A stretch of 64,000 nucleotides of DNA, from NCBI RefSeq assembly GCF_001039355.2, contig NW_019774847.1, positions 1,035,872-1,099,871 of the forward strand. The letters are read 5' to 3'. The DNA comes from Lingula anatina (taxonomy: Eukaryota > Brachiopoda > Lingulata > Lingulida > Lingulidae). Position 1 is the stretch's first letter. Every line of letters starts with the position of its first letter. The notes below the pieces were generated by a model. The model was given only the letters and a program-made list of their open reading frames with translations, was not told where the DNA came from and did not search any database. Of the stretch, positions 1 through 52,803 are shown one piece after another. The position numbers were made by a program, and so were the translations under genes.

Positions 1-186
1 GTAACCGATTCACACATCATACGTTTACCTTGTCCTTAATTAGAAGTCCTACAGCAATAATAATTTAACCATAAAGTGATTATTGCTCATCATTATCAGT
101 AATTTACACGGCCTCTTCACATTTTTTCAACGTATTGGCAGTTGATAATATAAACAGGCAGTGATTTCAATGATTAAAAATTCCAG

Positions 187-3005
187 CCACTGGCTTCGGC
201 GACCCTCACGTGGTGACACTGGACGGGCTGAGCTACACGTTTAATGGGATAGGAGAGTACAGCCTTGTAGAGAGCACGAACCAGACGTTCACGTGCCAGG
301 GGAGGACAAAACAAGTTGACGGACAGAACGGTGAGTGAAGCAAAGAGGATGACACCGAGTGCAAAAATAAGCTAATGTCTGGAATGTTTGGCCTCCATAG
401 TATGCACTGTACCAACATGTATATATACGATTCATAAAATAAATGTAGCCTCTGATGTAAAGCGGAAAGAGACGTTGTCAAAATTGTCTATTACAAAGAC
501 TGCTCTTTACACTTGTTTACTTTTTTATTTCTGCAAAAGGAAGTGGAAGAAACCAATGTGACAGTCTTGTTTATATATGCTATTTTAGAATTTTGTGGTT
601 TCCAAATTACATCACCTTGGGTTTTTCACAACATGATGGTCGATATATTATTAGCTTTGTAGATTACCAAGATAAACTTTGATACGTCAGTGACCCTCTT
701 TCAATTTAACTCCAGGTGAGCAAGGCCTGGCCTCCGTGTGGACAGCACTGGCCATGCGCGGCCACAACACAAGCAGGGTCCAGGTATCTTATAGTAAACT
801 TTGGGGGATGGAGGTGTTCGTAGATAACGACATGATTGACTTTGATGAAGTAGGAAACATTGTCCCTGGCATAGAAGGTAGGTCTGGGCCTGAGTTTGGT
901 CAGTTGTTGGAGTGGTAACTTTGTTTTGTCTTGGAAATGGTAGTGAACGTCAGCTGATGGTTTGACATACACGGTAGTTCCTCTAAAAGGTAATTGAGGA
1001 TGTTTAGAAACGTTAGCTGAATACTATTTTGAAGTAGAATACAGATGATAAAAACCATTAACTAGAACCGGTATTGCATGGCGTTCCATTCCTATAATTA
1101 TTATCATCAATATTTATACATGATGTTTTTCAGGCATTGAAATCGAAAAGGTGGCCAACGAATCAAAAGCCTATATAAGTTTTGAGGATGAACAAGTATT
1201 TGTTGATGTGCAGATTGCAAACGGGGTTTTGAACTTTTTGCTCTACCTTCCCAATTATTTGAAGGGTACGTTGACGCTTTATACAATAATATATAACTAC
1301 GAAAATTGATAATATACAGTTGTAAGCTGTTGCTTATTTTAGTTAACATAATGCTCACTTTATTTTTTTTTTAAAGTTAAATGTACTAATTTACATATCA
1401 AAGTTACGAAAGCAGTTAAGAAGCCGTTGTATTTAATTCAATTGAGGCGTAGATCCTTCATAACGACACGTTGTATTTGTTTCAGGGAACGTTAAAGGGC
1501 TCCTTGGCGTATGGAATGAAGACCCCGTAGATGACCTTCTCCCACGTGATGGACATGTGCTAAGCCCCAATGCATCACTTGAAGACATTCATTATAAATT
1601 TGGCGAAACGTGTACGTATTCGTCATCTTCATCCCAGTGATATCATGCTCCGACTGGTATATATCCATATATAATGATAGAAAAATAATAATAATAAACA
1701 TTAAAAGATGATAATAATGATAAAGTGATATACCGGTATTATTTCTTTTACTTGATTATTTACAAAACAGCCTTTCCTTTGCAGGGCGCATCAGTGAAAC
1801 GTCATCACTTTTCACTTACGGCATCGGTGAAAATTATGCGAGCCATCAAAATGAATCATTCGAACCCATGTTTGAACCTCCAAAACTCGAAAACGAGACT
1901 TTGCAGACCCAGATGGAGGCTGTGTGTGGGGAAAGCCTCGAGTGCATGTTTGATTTTACAATAACTGGAGGAAACGCTGAAATGGCCGCAGCGAGTAAAA
2001 TGGTGATGGTTGAATATTCTGAAGCGGTCTCTGAAACTAAACCAGGTGAGCTAAAATTTTTATTAATAGGTAACGTATAACGAACAATGCAGAATACTTG
2101 TGATGATGGCTTCTTTCTGCAAATGATACACATGGATATTCCAATGCAATGTGATTCATGGATCCGTATTTTTATGAATGGTGGCTGAACATTAATATTT
2201 TAAAATAACCTTTTTTCACTCCTTAGATTTCATTTTGCTCTTCTATAAATATATATGTATTACTTCATTTTAATCAAAATTATATGTACCCGTGTTATTT
2301 CTTTCAATTAAATCTTATTGCAGTTATTACCTGTGGTTTTCTGGCAACATCTACCATTGTTACAAAAGACAACCTCTCCACCCTGGCGGGCACCATAGTG
2401 ACCTTGACCTGCCCCGAAGGGTACGCCCTGATTGGCCAGAGTACCGTGAAGTGCAAGGATGATGGGACGTGGGACAGCTATGGCGACGCCAAGTGTAGGA
2501 AAGGTAGTTACAGTTATATCTGGACGGGGTTATAAATGTCCTTGTGTACTGTATTATTAACCGTTACGATGGTATGGGAGAGAGCTTTTTCTTATTCCAG
2601 TTGAAAACTTAACTCTTCTTTGATCACATTCAATCTTTCGATCTTCATGTCGTATCTAAAAGGGGTCTTGCTGACTATTAGACAAAGGGAAAAGCATTTC
2701 GAGGCAAATCGTAGGCATGCAAAGATGATTTCCTTACATTATGTATATAGAGAATACAAGTCAAGAATATGTAAAATGCACAGATTTTATGAAACTTGCT
2801 GTCTTTTCCAGCGAGTGAACTCAGCATGCTGACTACCATCGCCATCGCGGTCGGAGCAGCTCTGGGCGCCATTTTGTTGGTCATTTTTACTGTCGGCATT
2901 GTCTGCAAGGTACGGAAGAACAAGAATTCGAACAATAGAGAACCGCGCTCTTCACTTGGTCATGTAAACCAAATATACGAGACAACAGAGGACTACTGGA
3001 AATAA
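187..3005 (+). CDS. Gene A: Mesh/SUSD2-like membrane protein, 3' part only (VWD-sushi-TM)
   Basis: Exons: 187-330, 716-877, 1134-1265, 1486-1611, 1785-2045, 2324-2503, 2812-3005 (TAA). Every junction is GT-AG and phase 1. The first five exons encode a VWD domain, opening with GDPHVVTLDG and carrying GLLGVWNEDP where most VWDs have a GLxGNF-type motif. One sushi/CCP exon follows (four cysteines, CPEGYAL and GTW motifs). The last exon has a TM helix (about TIAIAVGAALGAILLVIF), a basic stop-transfer segment and a 35-residue tail ending TEDYWK. This domain order is that of insect Mesh and, without NIDO, vertebrate SUSD2; Mesh works at septate junctions, but the role here is inference. The N-terminal exons (signal peptide, NIDO, IPT, AMOP) would lie upstream of the window, by comparison with gene B. 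Exon lengths are identical to those of B and C, so the model is secure. Confidence 0.88.
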
Positions 3006-4320
3006 ATAGCTCCACCGGTGACCTGTGGCACCTGCTAAACTGCCACTGCGTGTATTAATAATTACAATATGGCCATTTCTTTCAATATTTTAGCCTGTTG
3101 GGCCAAAGAACATGATCAAAACTTAATACGTTTATTAAGCCAACACTAATGCAAACAGTATTATTCATTATCATTATTAATATTATTTTTTTGTGAATGG
3201 CCTAAGGTAGAATGGAGTTATATTTTGACGTAATATTGAGCCTACTGACCGTGTGGTGAAAGTGGTTCATTGATCGAGTCACTTGGATCCCATACCTTGA
3301 TTTATACGATATTAGGGAAACGTTCATTTGCTTAAAACACATGGCGAGATATATTGTTTTTATTTCCGGATCGATCGGGACATTAGCACGGGAGGTACAA
3401 TCATTGCGTCATTAGGTATATTACAGGTTTTAATATATCCACAAATATGATCTTCAATCAGAAAGATGGAGTTTTTAGAAGCCATGTTTAGAATAGTTTA
3501 GAAACAGTTTAGAGGCCATGTCCTTTTTTAAAAATCAGTTACAAATTATCGTTGGATTTTAAGCACCAGCATTAGAGTAACGTTGTAGCACATTTACAAA
3601 ATTCTGGTCACACGTGAAATTCTAGTATTAGTAGCATAACGAGGATAAGGCTTTTGGAACCAATTGTAAAGTGTGTTTAAGTCGTTGATAAATAAATTAA
3701 TTGTGAGAAATATCTGCACAGTTGTCTGTCTCTTGTTGACGCACCACACATCAGTCGTGGTATGGGGTGTAATGATTTGGCTATAATGGTGTACGCAAGT
3801 TGGTAGCGGCCAACGGGAATCTTAACACGCGCCAATATATAGTACTAGAAAGGAACGTATAAAAATTTGAAGAATATCTCTGAGGACCGTGACCACCCAG
3901 TTCTTATTCAGTATGATAACGTTATTCCACAAACAGACAACGCAACAAACCCGAACTAATGAAGTGAGAACCAGATCCAGAACCACCAATGACCAGTTCA
4001 GTTTCAAGATCAGAGTATCATTGGCAATGTGAGGGATGTCAGAGAGGGGAATTCTGAGGGATTACCATGCAAACAAAAATTATTCCATGTCATCAATATA
4101 CCGGGCGTGGATTACCATCCCTCAGAAAACTGTACAGAACCGTTTGACTCCATGTACAGGCGCCTGAGGTGCGTTCTCCAATCCAGATGATACTGTACAA
4201 ATTACTAAGATTTCTTTCTATGCACAGTTTATTCATAAGTTTTACAACAAGTGAAATTCTGTGACAAAAACACTTCTAGAAGGTTATTAAACAGCCACTG
4301 GTCGATGACACTTCCATATC
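3006..4320 (+). repeat. 3' flank of gene A, duplicated downstream of gene B
   Basis: This flank is near-identical over most of its length to 18378-19680 behind gene B, for example the stretch starting at the stop codon (CTCCACCGGTGACCTGTGGC) and the one near 3360 with TCCGGATCGATCGGGACATT. It contains a possible poly(A) signal AATAAA at 3691-3696. I see no gene in it: reading frames are short and not conserved between the two copies. It is the 3' UTR/downstream part of the A/B segmental duplication. Confidence 0.8.
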
Positions 4321-4684
4321 TGTTCTGGCGCCTATGACTCTCTCCTGATGGCCTTTTGCCCCCCCCCCCTACAAATACCTTTCCCCCTTGCCCTGTCCCT
4401 CATTCGATCCCCTCAAACGTCACTCATGTCCTCGTGTCTGTCTTTTCCTTGAATATTATTTTTATCATTTTAACTATTATTATCTTATTATCTTATATTA
4501 TTTTCGTTGTTATTATTATTTTTATTATTTAAATTCAAAGGTGAGCATGTAATGCCTTGGCGAATTGCCACCTGCAATTATACTGCAACAATATTTAACC
4601 CTCATGAGAATAAAGATGTTAAAAAAATAAGCATTTATTGAAAAGCACGCAGACCTAAATCTCGCGTGAGACAACAAGAACTCA
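4321..4684. other. Non-genic low-complexity stretch
   Basis: A C-rich run near 4362 is followed by TTATTATTTTTATT-rich sequence. No gene is seen. The corresponding position behind gene B (19681-20755) holds different sequence, so this is a replaced or deleted segment between the two copies. Confidence 0.5.
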
Positions 4685-5048
4685 AAATAGCTTTAATGTA
4701 TGCATCTACATCAGATTTGTTCACGAAGATGACGTTACTCTGGCCTAGATTATCAGATTGAAATAAGTGATTATATGCAGCTATATAAATACAACAGAAG
4801 TGAAGTGTGGGTTTGAATTAAGTACAGCCCACTGCACACATATTGATGTACAAAATTCCTCACTGTCTGGGTGAGTGCTTGGGTTCCAGAGTTAACCAGA
4901 GTCTAACATGCATTTGCTTTCTCAAGCATAGGGTTCGCTGGTTGCTTCTGCGTCTTGTATGCTCCTACTCTCTTTCTGCGCCTTGCCGTCTTGTAGACAA
5001 TGACAGAGACGACAATAACCAGCAAGATGGCGCCAAGGGCCGATGCCA
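4685..5048 (-). pseudogene. Truncated last exon and 3' UTR of a gene C-type protein
   Basis: Near-identical to 20756-21119, the terminal exon and 3' UTR of gene C. The stop codon complement is at 4903-4905. Read on the minus strand it still encodes the TM end and basic tail (LVIVVSVIVYKTARRR, then a tail ending in KANAC). Homology breaks off at about 5048, inside the TM segment, and no splice acceptor or upstream exon is present. It is therefore a fragment left by deletion of a C-type gene that once faced gene A, in the same layout as the intact B/C pair. Not expected to be expressed as protein. Confidence 0.8.
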
Positions 5049-5069
5049 TTTGAATGAATTAGAATTAAT

Positions 5070-5245
5070 GTTATAAAATATAGCTATTTTCATCGCTATT
5101 TTGTATATTCTGAACTATTAATCATGTACATATGGTATCTGAAATAAAAAGCATTGTTTAGAGCAATGTACACCTTTGAGGTGATCATTTGTTAATAAAA
5201 GCACATTGATTTGTGGGCGGGACGTTGTATATTTTATAGGATAGA
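5070..5245 (+). repeat. Dispersed repeat copy 1
   Basis: About 175 bp that recurs, diverged, at about 8690-8880. Shared landmarks in order are CTATTTTGTAT, TTAATCATGT, AATAAAAAG, GTGATCATTTGT, AATAAAAG.ACAT and a GGGCGGGAC/GGGGTGGGAC box. No coding capacity or terminal repeats are visible. Possibly a SINE/MITE relic. One copy abuts the breakpoint of the truncated gene fragment at 5048. Confidence 0.55.
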
Positions 5246-5704
5246 CCACAAAATTAGATTTCAATGAACACAAAATAATTGTAAATGAGATGCAAAAAAT
5301 ATTTAATTGTGTTTTCTTTAAGTCTATTTTCAGATTGGTTGAGACTTTGAAAGGATAGTCCGTTGGTCTGTTGGTAAATGCCCGGATATAGAGTAATCGG
5401 CAGACGAGAGATGTGACCAATCATCTAACAGCTTCTTTTCCAGTTCTTGTACTTATTGTGGTAGGTGATCCACACCCTTTTCTGTCACATTTACACCCTC
5501 CCAGTTCACAGCGGTCGATCATTTCCGCCGCAATCTGTAATTGGAAATAAAAGAGTGGAGCCTATGGCAAACCCTTATTTTCACGAAATGTCCCGGGGCC
5601 TGCGTCATAAATGTTTAAGTTTTATCTATGGTTACACCTTATAAACTGGATAGCCTATAAACTACATACAAACGCTTTGGTCTAAGACGGTTATAGTACC
5701 TTCT

Positions 5705-6159
5705 ACAGACTGACTTGCTTTAATATCATAGTCAAGGGATAATTTGAGGATATTTCATGTTGATGCTTTTTAGCACGTGTTCTGCAAAAAGAGTCCCCAG
5801 ATGGTCGGCGATGATCAACGCCCACGTCGTTTTGAGGGCGATGATGAAATATCCCAAATCCAGGGATAAGCTAGGATAATAATGCATAAACAATAGGATA
5901 AAAAGATAAGAAGATGGCTATATGAATCAGTAAAAACCCAAACCAAACCATAGAAAAAATCTAAACAGATTAAAGATTAAAATTCATCACAAAAACCAAA
6001 CCATGACCACACCATGCATTAAGATGCTGCTGGCATGGCAACAGTATAACATCATGAGTCAGCCCGCGCAATTATCTCTACCTGACCTCAAGCTCCTTCT
6101 GATAAGTAATGTTACCGTCAACAGCGTCTTCAAAAACTTCCTGATCCAGGTGAACCAAC
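5705..6159 (+). promoter_or_regulatory. Conserved 5' flank of gene B
   Basis: This interval is matched in inverted orientation by 32557-33024 upstream of gene C, with shared stretches such as CACGTGTTCTGCAAAAA, CGTTTTGAGGGCGAT and ATCCAGGGATAAGCTAGGA. It should contain the promoter and 5' UTR of B. I could not pick a convincing TATA box or transcription start. The interval 5246-5704 before it holds nothing recognisable. Confidence 0.55.
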
Positions 6160-18377
<12,218 letters not shown>

Positions 18378-19680
18378 ACAGCTCCACCGGTGACCTGTGG
18401 CACCTGCTAAACTACCGCTGTGTGTGTTGATAATTACAATGTGGCCATTTCTATCACTATTTTAGCCTGTTGGGCCAAAGAACATGATCAAAACTTAATA
18501 CGTTAATTTAGCCGACACTAATGTAAACAGTATTATTTATTATCATTATTAATATTAATTTTTTTATGATTGGCCTTAAAGAAGAATACAGTTATATTTT
18601 GACGTAATATTGAGCCTACTGACCGTGTGTGAAAGTGTTAAATTAATCGAGTCACCTGATCCCATGCCTTCATTTATACGATATTAGGGAAACGTTAATT
18701 TGCTTAAAATACATGGCGAGATATATACGTAGATGTATTGTTTTTATTTCCGGATCGATCGGGACATTAGCACGGGAGGTACAATCATTGCGTCATTAAG
18801 TATATTACAGATTTTAATATATCCACAAATATGATCTTCAATCAGAAAGATGAAGTTTTTCGGAAGCCATGTTGAGAATAGTTTAGAAACAGTTTAGAGG
18901 CCATGTCCTTTTTTAAAAAGCAGTCACAAATTATCGTTGGATTTTAAGCACCAGCATTAGAGTAACGTTGTAGCACATCTACAAAATTCTCGTCACACGT
19001 GAAATTTTAGTATGAGTAGCATAACGAGGATAAGGCTTTTGGAACCAATTGTAAATAAATGTTTAATTGTAAGTATCTGCACATTTGTCTGTCTCTTGTT
19101 GACGCACCACACATCAGTCGTGGTATGGGGTGTAATGATTTGGCTATCATGGTGTACGCAAGTTGGTAGAGGCCAACGGGAACCTCAACACGCGCCAATA
19201 TATAGTACTAGAAAGGAACGTATAAAAATTTGAAGAATATCTCTGGGGACCGTGAACACCCAGTTCTAATTCACTATGATAATGTTACTCAACAAACAGA
19301 CAACGCAACAAACCCGAACTAATGAAGTGACAACCAGATCTAGGACCACCAATGACCAGTTTAATTTTAAGATCAGAACATCATTATCAATGTGAGGGAT
19401 GCCAGAGAGAGGAATTCTGAGGAATAACCCTGCAAACTAAAATTATTCCATGTCATCAATATACCGGGCGTGGAACACCATCCCTCGGCAAACTGTACAG
19501 AACCTTTTGACTCCATGCACAGGCACCTGAGATGCGTTCTCCAATCTAAAGGGTACTGTACAAATTACTAAGATTTCTTTCTATGCGGAGTTTATTCATA
19601 CATGTGAGTTCTACAACCAGTGAAATTTCGTGACACAAAAACTTTATTAAACAGCCACTGGTCAATGACACTTTTCGTTA
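18378..19680 (+). repeat. 3' flank of gene B (duplicate of 3006-4320)
   Basis: Collinear with the flank of gene A, with scattered substitutions and small indels. Contains the putative 3' UTR of B. No gene seen. Confidence 0.8.
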
Positions 19681-20755
19681 GACTACAGTATAGATACAAG
19701 TAATCGTGTATAGCTGGTGGATGTTTTTTTTCTTGTTGAGACAATTTTGACCTAATCATCCGATATATTTAGCCATCTGTCTTTTATTTTTAAATTAGGT
19801 TACGCAGTTCCCCTTTGTGTTTCCCTCCACTCTCCTCCAGCTCGGCGGTCATTTGGGTTCCTCTGCTTGGAATACTGGTTTTACATAACGACGCGGTTTC
19901 TAATTCAACATTACTGTAACTATAACGCAACATTTCTTATAAATACTTAACAGTTCCAGTGCAAATTTTGATAAATGTATAATAGTTAGGCCTCCAGTGT
20001 TGAAGTTGCCAATGGTGATTTTTGGTATTTTGTGATAGTCTTGTTTATAAGCTATTATGAGATCGCCGCGTGAAATCAGAAATACAGATCTCTTTACATT
20101 TCCCGTAAGTTCTTCAAAAAGAAAGACATATTTTTATCTCGTTCCCACAATGGAAAATATAGTGCCCAAAGTTTAGGGCACATAAATGACCGCAAATGCT
20201 TAAAGAAATTTAACTTAATTCAAACTTAATGTATTGACAATTGAAAAGAATTAGGCGTAGATCTCCATCACCGTATGACTTCACTGGTCTTTTGTTCACT
20301 AAGATGTGAATTTCGGTTTCGATTATCAAAATTAAAAGAAGAATAAAAACCAACAAAAGTGAAGTGTTGGACACGCATTTCAAACTTAAACATAAATTAA
20401 ACTCATACGTTACAATGGTTAAAAGTAAAGACATTGACAGTACGGTTATTTAATAAATGAAACATTGTCATAAGTTACTGGAATAATATATGATTCTTGA
20501 CATCTTTATAATAGCTGTGATGTGATGAATATAGTATTATGAAATCATGGCAATATTGCTTTATCTTATGATTTTTTTGATGTTTTTGCCTTGCGTGCAT
20601 TTTCATATTGTATTTTCATTTAAATATTATATACAATATTCTGGCACATATAAAGAATAGCAAAAGTTTTAGGAATTCTAAGTACTTTTATAAGGGTTTG
20701 AAAAGCACAAAAACCTAAATCGCAACGAGAGCTTCCAATAACTTGGTGTATATTT
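19681..20755. other. Intergenic gap between convergent genes B and C
   Basis: AT-rich sequence with no convincing reading frame, RNA or repeat structure. Confidence 0.5.
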
Positions 20756-20977
20756 CTCCAAATAGCTTAAATGTATGCATCTACATCAGATTTGTTCACG
20801 AAGATGACGTTACTCTGGCCTAGATTATCAGATTGAAAGAAGTGATTATATGCAGCTATATAAATACAACAGAAGTGAAGTGTGGGTTTGAATTAAGTAC
20901 AGCCCACTGCACACATATTGATGTACAAAATTCCTCACTGTCTGGGTGAGTGCTTGGGTTCCAGAGTTAACCAGAGT

Positions 20978-32556
<11,579 letters not shown>

Positions 32557-33024
32557 GTTGGTTCACCTGGATCAGGAAGTTTTGGAAGACGCTGTTGACG
32601 GTAACTTTACTTATCAGGAGCGTGAGGTCATGACTAGAGATTATTGCGCGGGCTGACTCACAATGTCATACTGTAGCTACGTAATCAGTATCTAAATGCA
32701 TGTTATGGTCACAGTTTGCTTTTTGTGATGAAGTTTAATCTTAAATGTTTTTTGTTTTTTTTTTTTTTGTTTTTTTTTGCAAGATTTTGTTTGTTTTTTT
32801 TTATTGATTCATATATTCATCTTTTATCCTATTGTTTATGTATTATTTTCCTAGCTTATCCCTGGATTTGGGATATTTCATAATCGCCCTCAAAACGAAG
32901 TCGGCATTGGTCAGTGCCTACCTAACCTTTTTTTTGCAGAACACGTGCTTATCGCCAATAAAAAGCATCAACATGAAATATTACCAAATTACCCCTAGAC
33001 TATGATATAAAAGCAAGTCTGTCC
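32557..33024 (-). promoter_or_regulatory. Conserved 5' flank of gene C
   Basis: Inverted counterpart of 5705-6159 upstream of gene B, with T-rich insertions at 32745-32800. The outer limit of the B/C inverted duplication appears to lie near 33024. Presumed promoter region. Confidence 0.55.
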
Positions 33025-33844
33025 TCAATGATTTCTAAAATTTAAATTGGGATATCACAGGCTTTATATTTATATAGAGGACGTGTGGCTTATTACATAT
33101 TTGTGTTTGCACCGTATTTTCTATAACTGAAGAGAAGTTTTAAATTGGTAATAATATTTTTGAATACATACAAATAATCTTATACTTCATGTTAAACGTG
33201 TTGATAACTACGGCGGTCAAAGTATGGAAACATGGGCTGGGGCAGGATTTCTTCGGAAAACCCGCCATCTTTTGGAGGAGGGCAGAATCTCCAACCGGGT
33301 CAATAATCAAAGAGAATATCAGCCAAAGTCTCGCTCTAGGGAAATACAGAGACACCGCAAAAAATTAAATCACAAGCAAAGCACAGCTGATTCCATGCCA
33401 CTTTGAAAAAGGAAGTTAAATTCGTGCAGGCGCTGGCTTAATTATAATGCTATCTTATCTGAGTTTACGTTTGTCGTCATGGCAGCGCACCGTAAAGTAA
33501 ATGATCTACAAATACGGTCTGTCAATGACGGATTTTAATTTAAATATTTGCACGTTTGATTTTTAACCTAACTAAAAATAGACTGCGTTTAAGGGGTATT
33601 ACGATACACACTTAATGCCTGATAACATTGCTTTCTAAGAGAATGCATTTTTGTCGTGGTTCGTGTAAAACATTTGACTGTGCTCTGTAATCATATCGTC
33701 TAGCTTATCATGGATGCAACGGAATTGAATATTTGAATAACAGATAACACATTGCAAAAATATCAATCACCTAAAAATAATCACCTGTGGCAAAAGAAGT
33801 CACGAAAGCAAATGTTCTGCTTCGATTAAAATATGCACCACTCC
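33025..33844. other. Intergenic sequence
   Basis: No gene, repeat or RNA structure that I can support. Confidence 0.5.
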
Positions 33845-34497
33845 GCATCCACACCGGACACCAGTCCACGTTCACCCTGGACACCATTCCACGCACACCC
33901 TGGACACCACTCCACGACCACCCGGACACCAGTCCACGTCCACCCCGGACACCACTCCACGCCCACCCGAACACCAGTCCACATCCACCCTGGACACCAG
34001 TCCAGGTCCATCCCGGACACCACTCCTTGTCCACCCTGGACACCAGTCCACGTCCACGTTCACCCTGGACACCACTCCACGCCCACCCTGGACACCAGTC
34101 CACATCCACCCCGGACACCACTCCACGTCCACCCCGGACACCACTCCACGCCCACCCTGGACACCAGTCCACGTCCATGTCCACCCCGGACACAACTCCA
34201 CGTCCACCCCAGACACCACTCCACGCCCACCCCGGACACCACTCCACGCCCACTCCGGACACCAGTCCACATCCACCCCGGACACAACTCCACGTCCACC
34301 CCGGACACCACTCCACGTCCACCCCGGACACCACTCCACGCCCACCCCGGACACCAGTTCACGCCCACCCCGGACACCACTTTGCGCCCACCCGGACACC
34401 AGTCCACGTCCACCCCAGACACCAATTCGCAACCCACCCGGATACCACTCCACGCCCACCCCGGACACCAGTCCACGTCCACCCCGGACACCCCCCA
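33845..34497. repeat. 23-bp C-rich minisatellite, about 28 copies
   Basis: Unit ACACCACTCCACGTCCACCCCGG with variants (CAGTCCACGCCC, occasional 6-bp additions such as CACGTC). The unit length is not a multiple of three and the unit has no stop in either strand, so long open frames arise on both strands (up to 297 codons on +). These translate to Pro/His/Thr-rich or Trp/Gly/Val-rich repeats. A (TA)n/(GTATA)n tract at 34587-34635 follows. Confidence 0.93.
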
Positions 34498-34596
34498 ACT
34501 GTGCCTAGGCCCTTCACAAGGTTTGTGACAGCGTCTCGTTTTCTAGGTGCAGCATTCAGGTACCCAATGAAATCACAGGGGTCTCATATATGTATA

Positions 34597-34635
<39 letters not shown>

Positions 34636-34637
<2 letters not shown>

Positions 34638-35715
34638 TGTTACAACATCAAGATCCGAAGATGGTGGATGGAAACAGTAGCGTTCATTTGACCAATTGTG
34701 CAGTCTCTAAGTCAAGGAAACCATTTTATCAGAGAAACAACAAGATAAGATACTGTAAAAGGATCTTTATTTTCATGTATCATAAAGCTTTGCCTTAATG
34801 TAATATTGAAAGAATAGATGACAATCATTTGGTTTGAATACATTGCAGGGACCATAAACTGTGAATTGTTTTGAGCATCTAGATTTTAGAGGCAGAGCTT
34901 ATGAGATGGTGGAGGAACTATCAATGAAAATGTCACAAATAACACTGAAAAATAAATGCCTATTGATCAGCGTCAGTTATGTCAAACATTTGGATCTTGC
35001 GTACATTAAATGTATGAATTCCATGCATTGTATCACATTTCTATTGATTCTATATGAAAGTGAAGGACTTCACGAGAAGCGACATATTCCAGTTAGCTGC
35101 GCATGCACGTTAGGTGGATGAATTTCTAGGAACTTCAACAGGTAATAGACATACCAATTCTATTAATACACTAAAAATCCACAGCATTATTCTTTAACTA
35201 AATATTGCCTTTATTAAAAGCAACATCATTTTGAAATAGTAATAAGCTGCAGTGATGTACCCTCAAGACCAGCATTTAGACTTTAAGACTGCAGTAAGAC
35301 TCTTACTCACTGCTCACTCACCCTAACATTCACAGCAGAGTATATTATCAGCTCAATGCTACAGTTTGCTTTCACATTAAATCACCTTTCAAAGCACTAC
35401 ATCCATAGATAGTTGAGATCAGTCCAGGCAATGACACAGTCTTTATATGTAACGGTGCCCAGCACTACCACCTCCAGTAGCAGATGGCTCTCCACAGGGC
35501 TTTCTCCACAGCTTCAGAGGTTTAAGAACCATCTGCTCTCTGTATTAACCACCTGCATTCTGTACAATTCCCAGTGTACATATATTCACATAGTTACAGA
35601 TGCATTTTATACAAAATATACAGATATCAGACAGCCAAGTAACTGGCAATGTGGAACTAGTATCAAATCTATCTCCTAAGATTACACTCAATCACTAATG
35701 TTCCTGTGTGACATC
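34636..35715. other. Intergenic/3' region of U2SURP
   Basis: Downstream of the U2SURP stop. A candidate minus-strand AATAAA lies at 35210-35215 (as TTTATT). Otherwise nothing is recognised. Confidence 0.5.
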
Positions 35716-52295
<16,580 letters not shown>

Positions 52296-52803
52296 TTTGT
52301 CTTGCACACTTTGTTCTATAGCTATTTAAGCACGCAAATATTTGATATACATCAAGTCTTGATTATAGTATGAATATAGTTATAAGGCAGTCAGTATTTT
52401 AACATCACTTTGAATATATTTATTTATCCTAAAATATATTATTATATGTTTTTGCCTTTCCATACATAAAACTTTGTTAAAACAATCAATCAACGGTACG
52501 TCACGCGTAAGTCTTATTAAAGACAAGACAAATTACAAAATATTTCATAAGAACGGATATGGGGTTTCATTCACTTCAAAACCATACCAATAAATTTTAG
52601 ATTACCTAAGGGAAAAAATCAGAATCATAAGATATGTTCATAATGTTACATTTTTGTAATAAGTATACAAAAATCTTAATAATATATTACCAAAAGGTGG
52701 CGCTGATTATCGCGGGGAAAAAACTGCTATCCGATACAGCACCCGGCACGTTGCGGAGCCAGGTGTAAACAGAGAGTAAAGGATGATGATTTAGACCTGC
52801 AAG
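52296..52803. promoter_or_regulatory. Putative bidirectional promoter between U2SURP and INTS9
   Basis: 508 bp separates the two start codons, which point away from each other. AT-rich with a few GC-richer words around 52680-52780 (CGCGGGGAAA, ACCCGGCACG). Divergent housekeeping genes at this spacing commonly share a promoter. No TATA box is evident. Confidence 0.55.

Noticed and set aside
20210-20434. Possible LINE zinc-knuckle relic (IETEIHI on the minus strand)
   Set aside because: Only a seven-residue resemblance to the fragment at 8899-9111; flanking codons do not align and cysteines are absent.
33787-34680. 297-codon plus-strand ORF and long minus-strand ORFs (Pro/His/Thr or Trp/Gly/Val repeats)
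   Set aside because: They are by-products of the 23-bp minisatellite, open in several frames on both strands, and the + frame runs into a TA microsatellite. No splice or start context.
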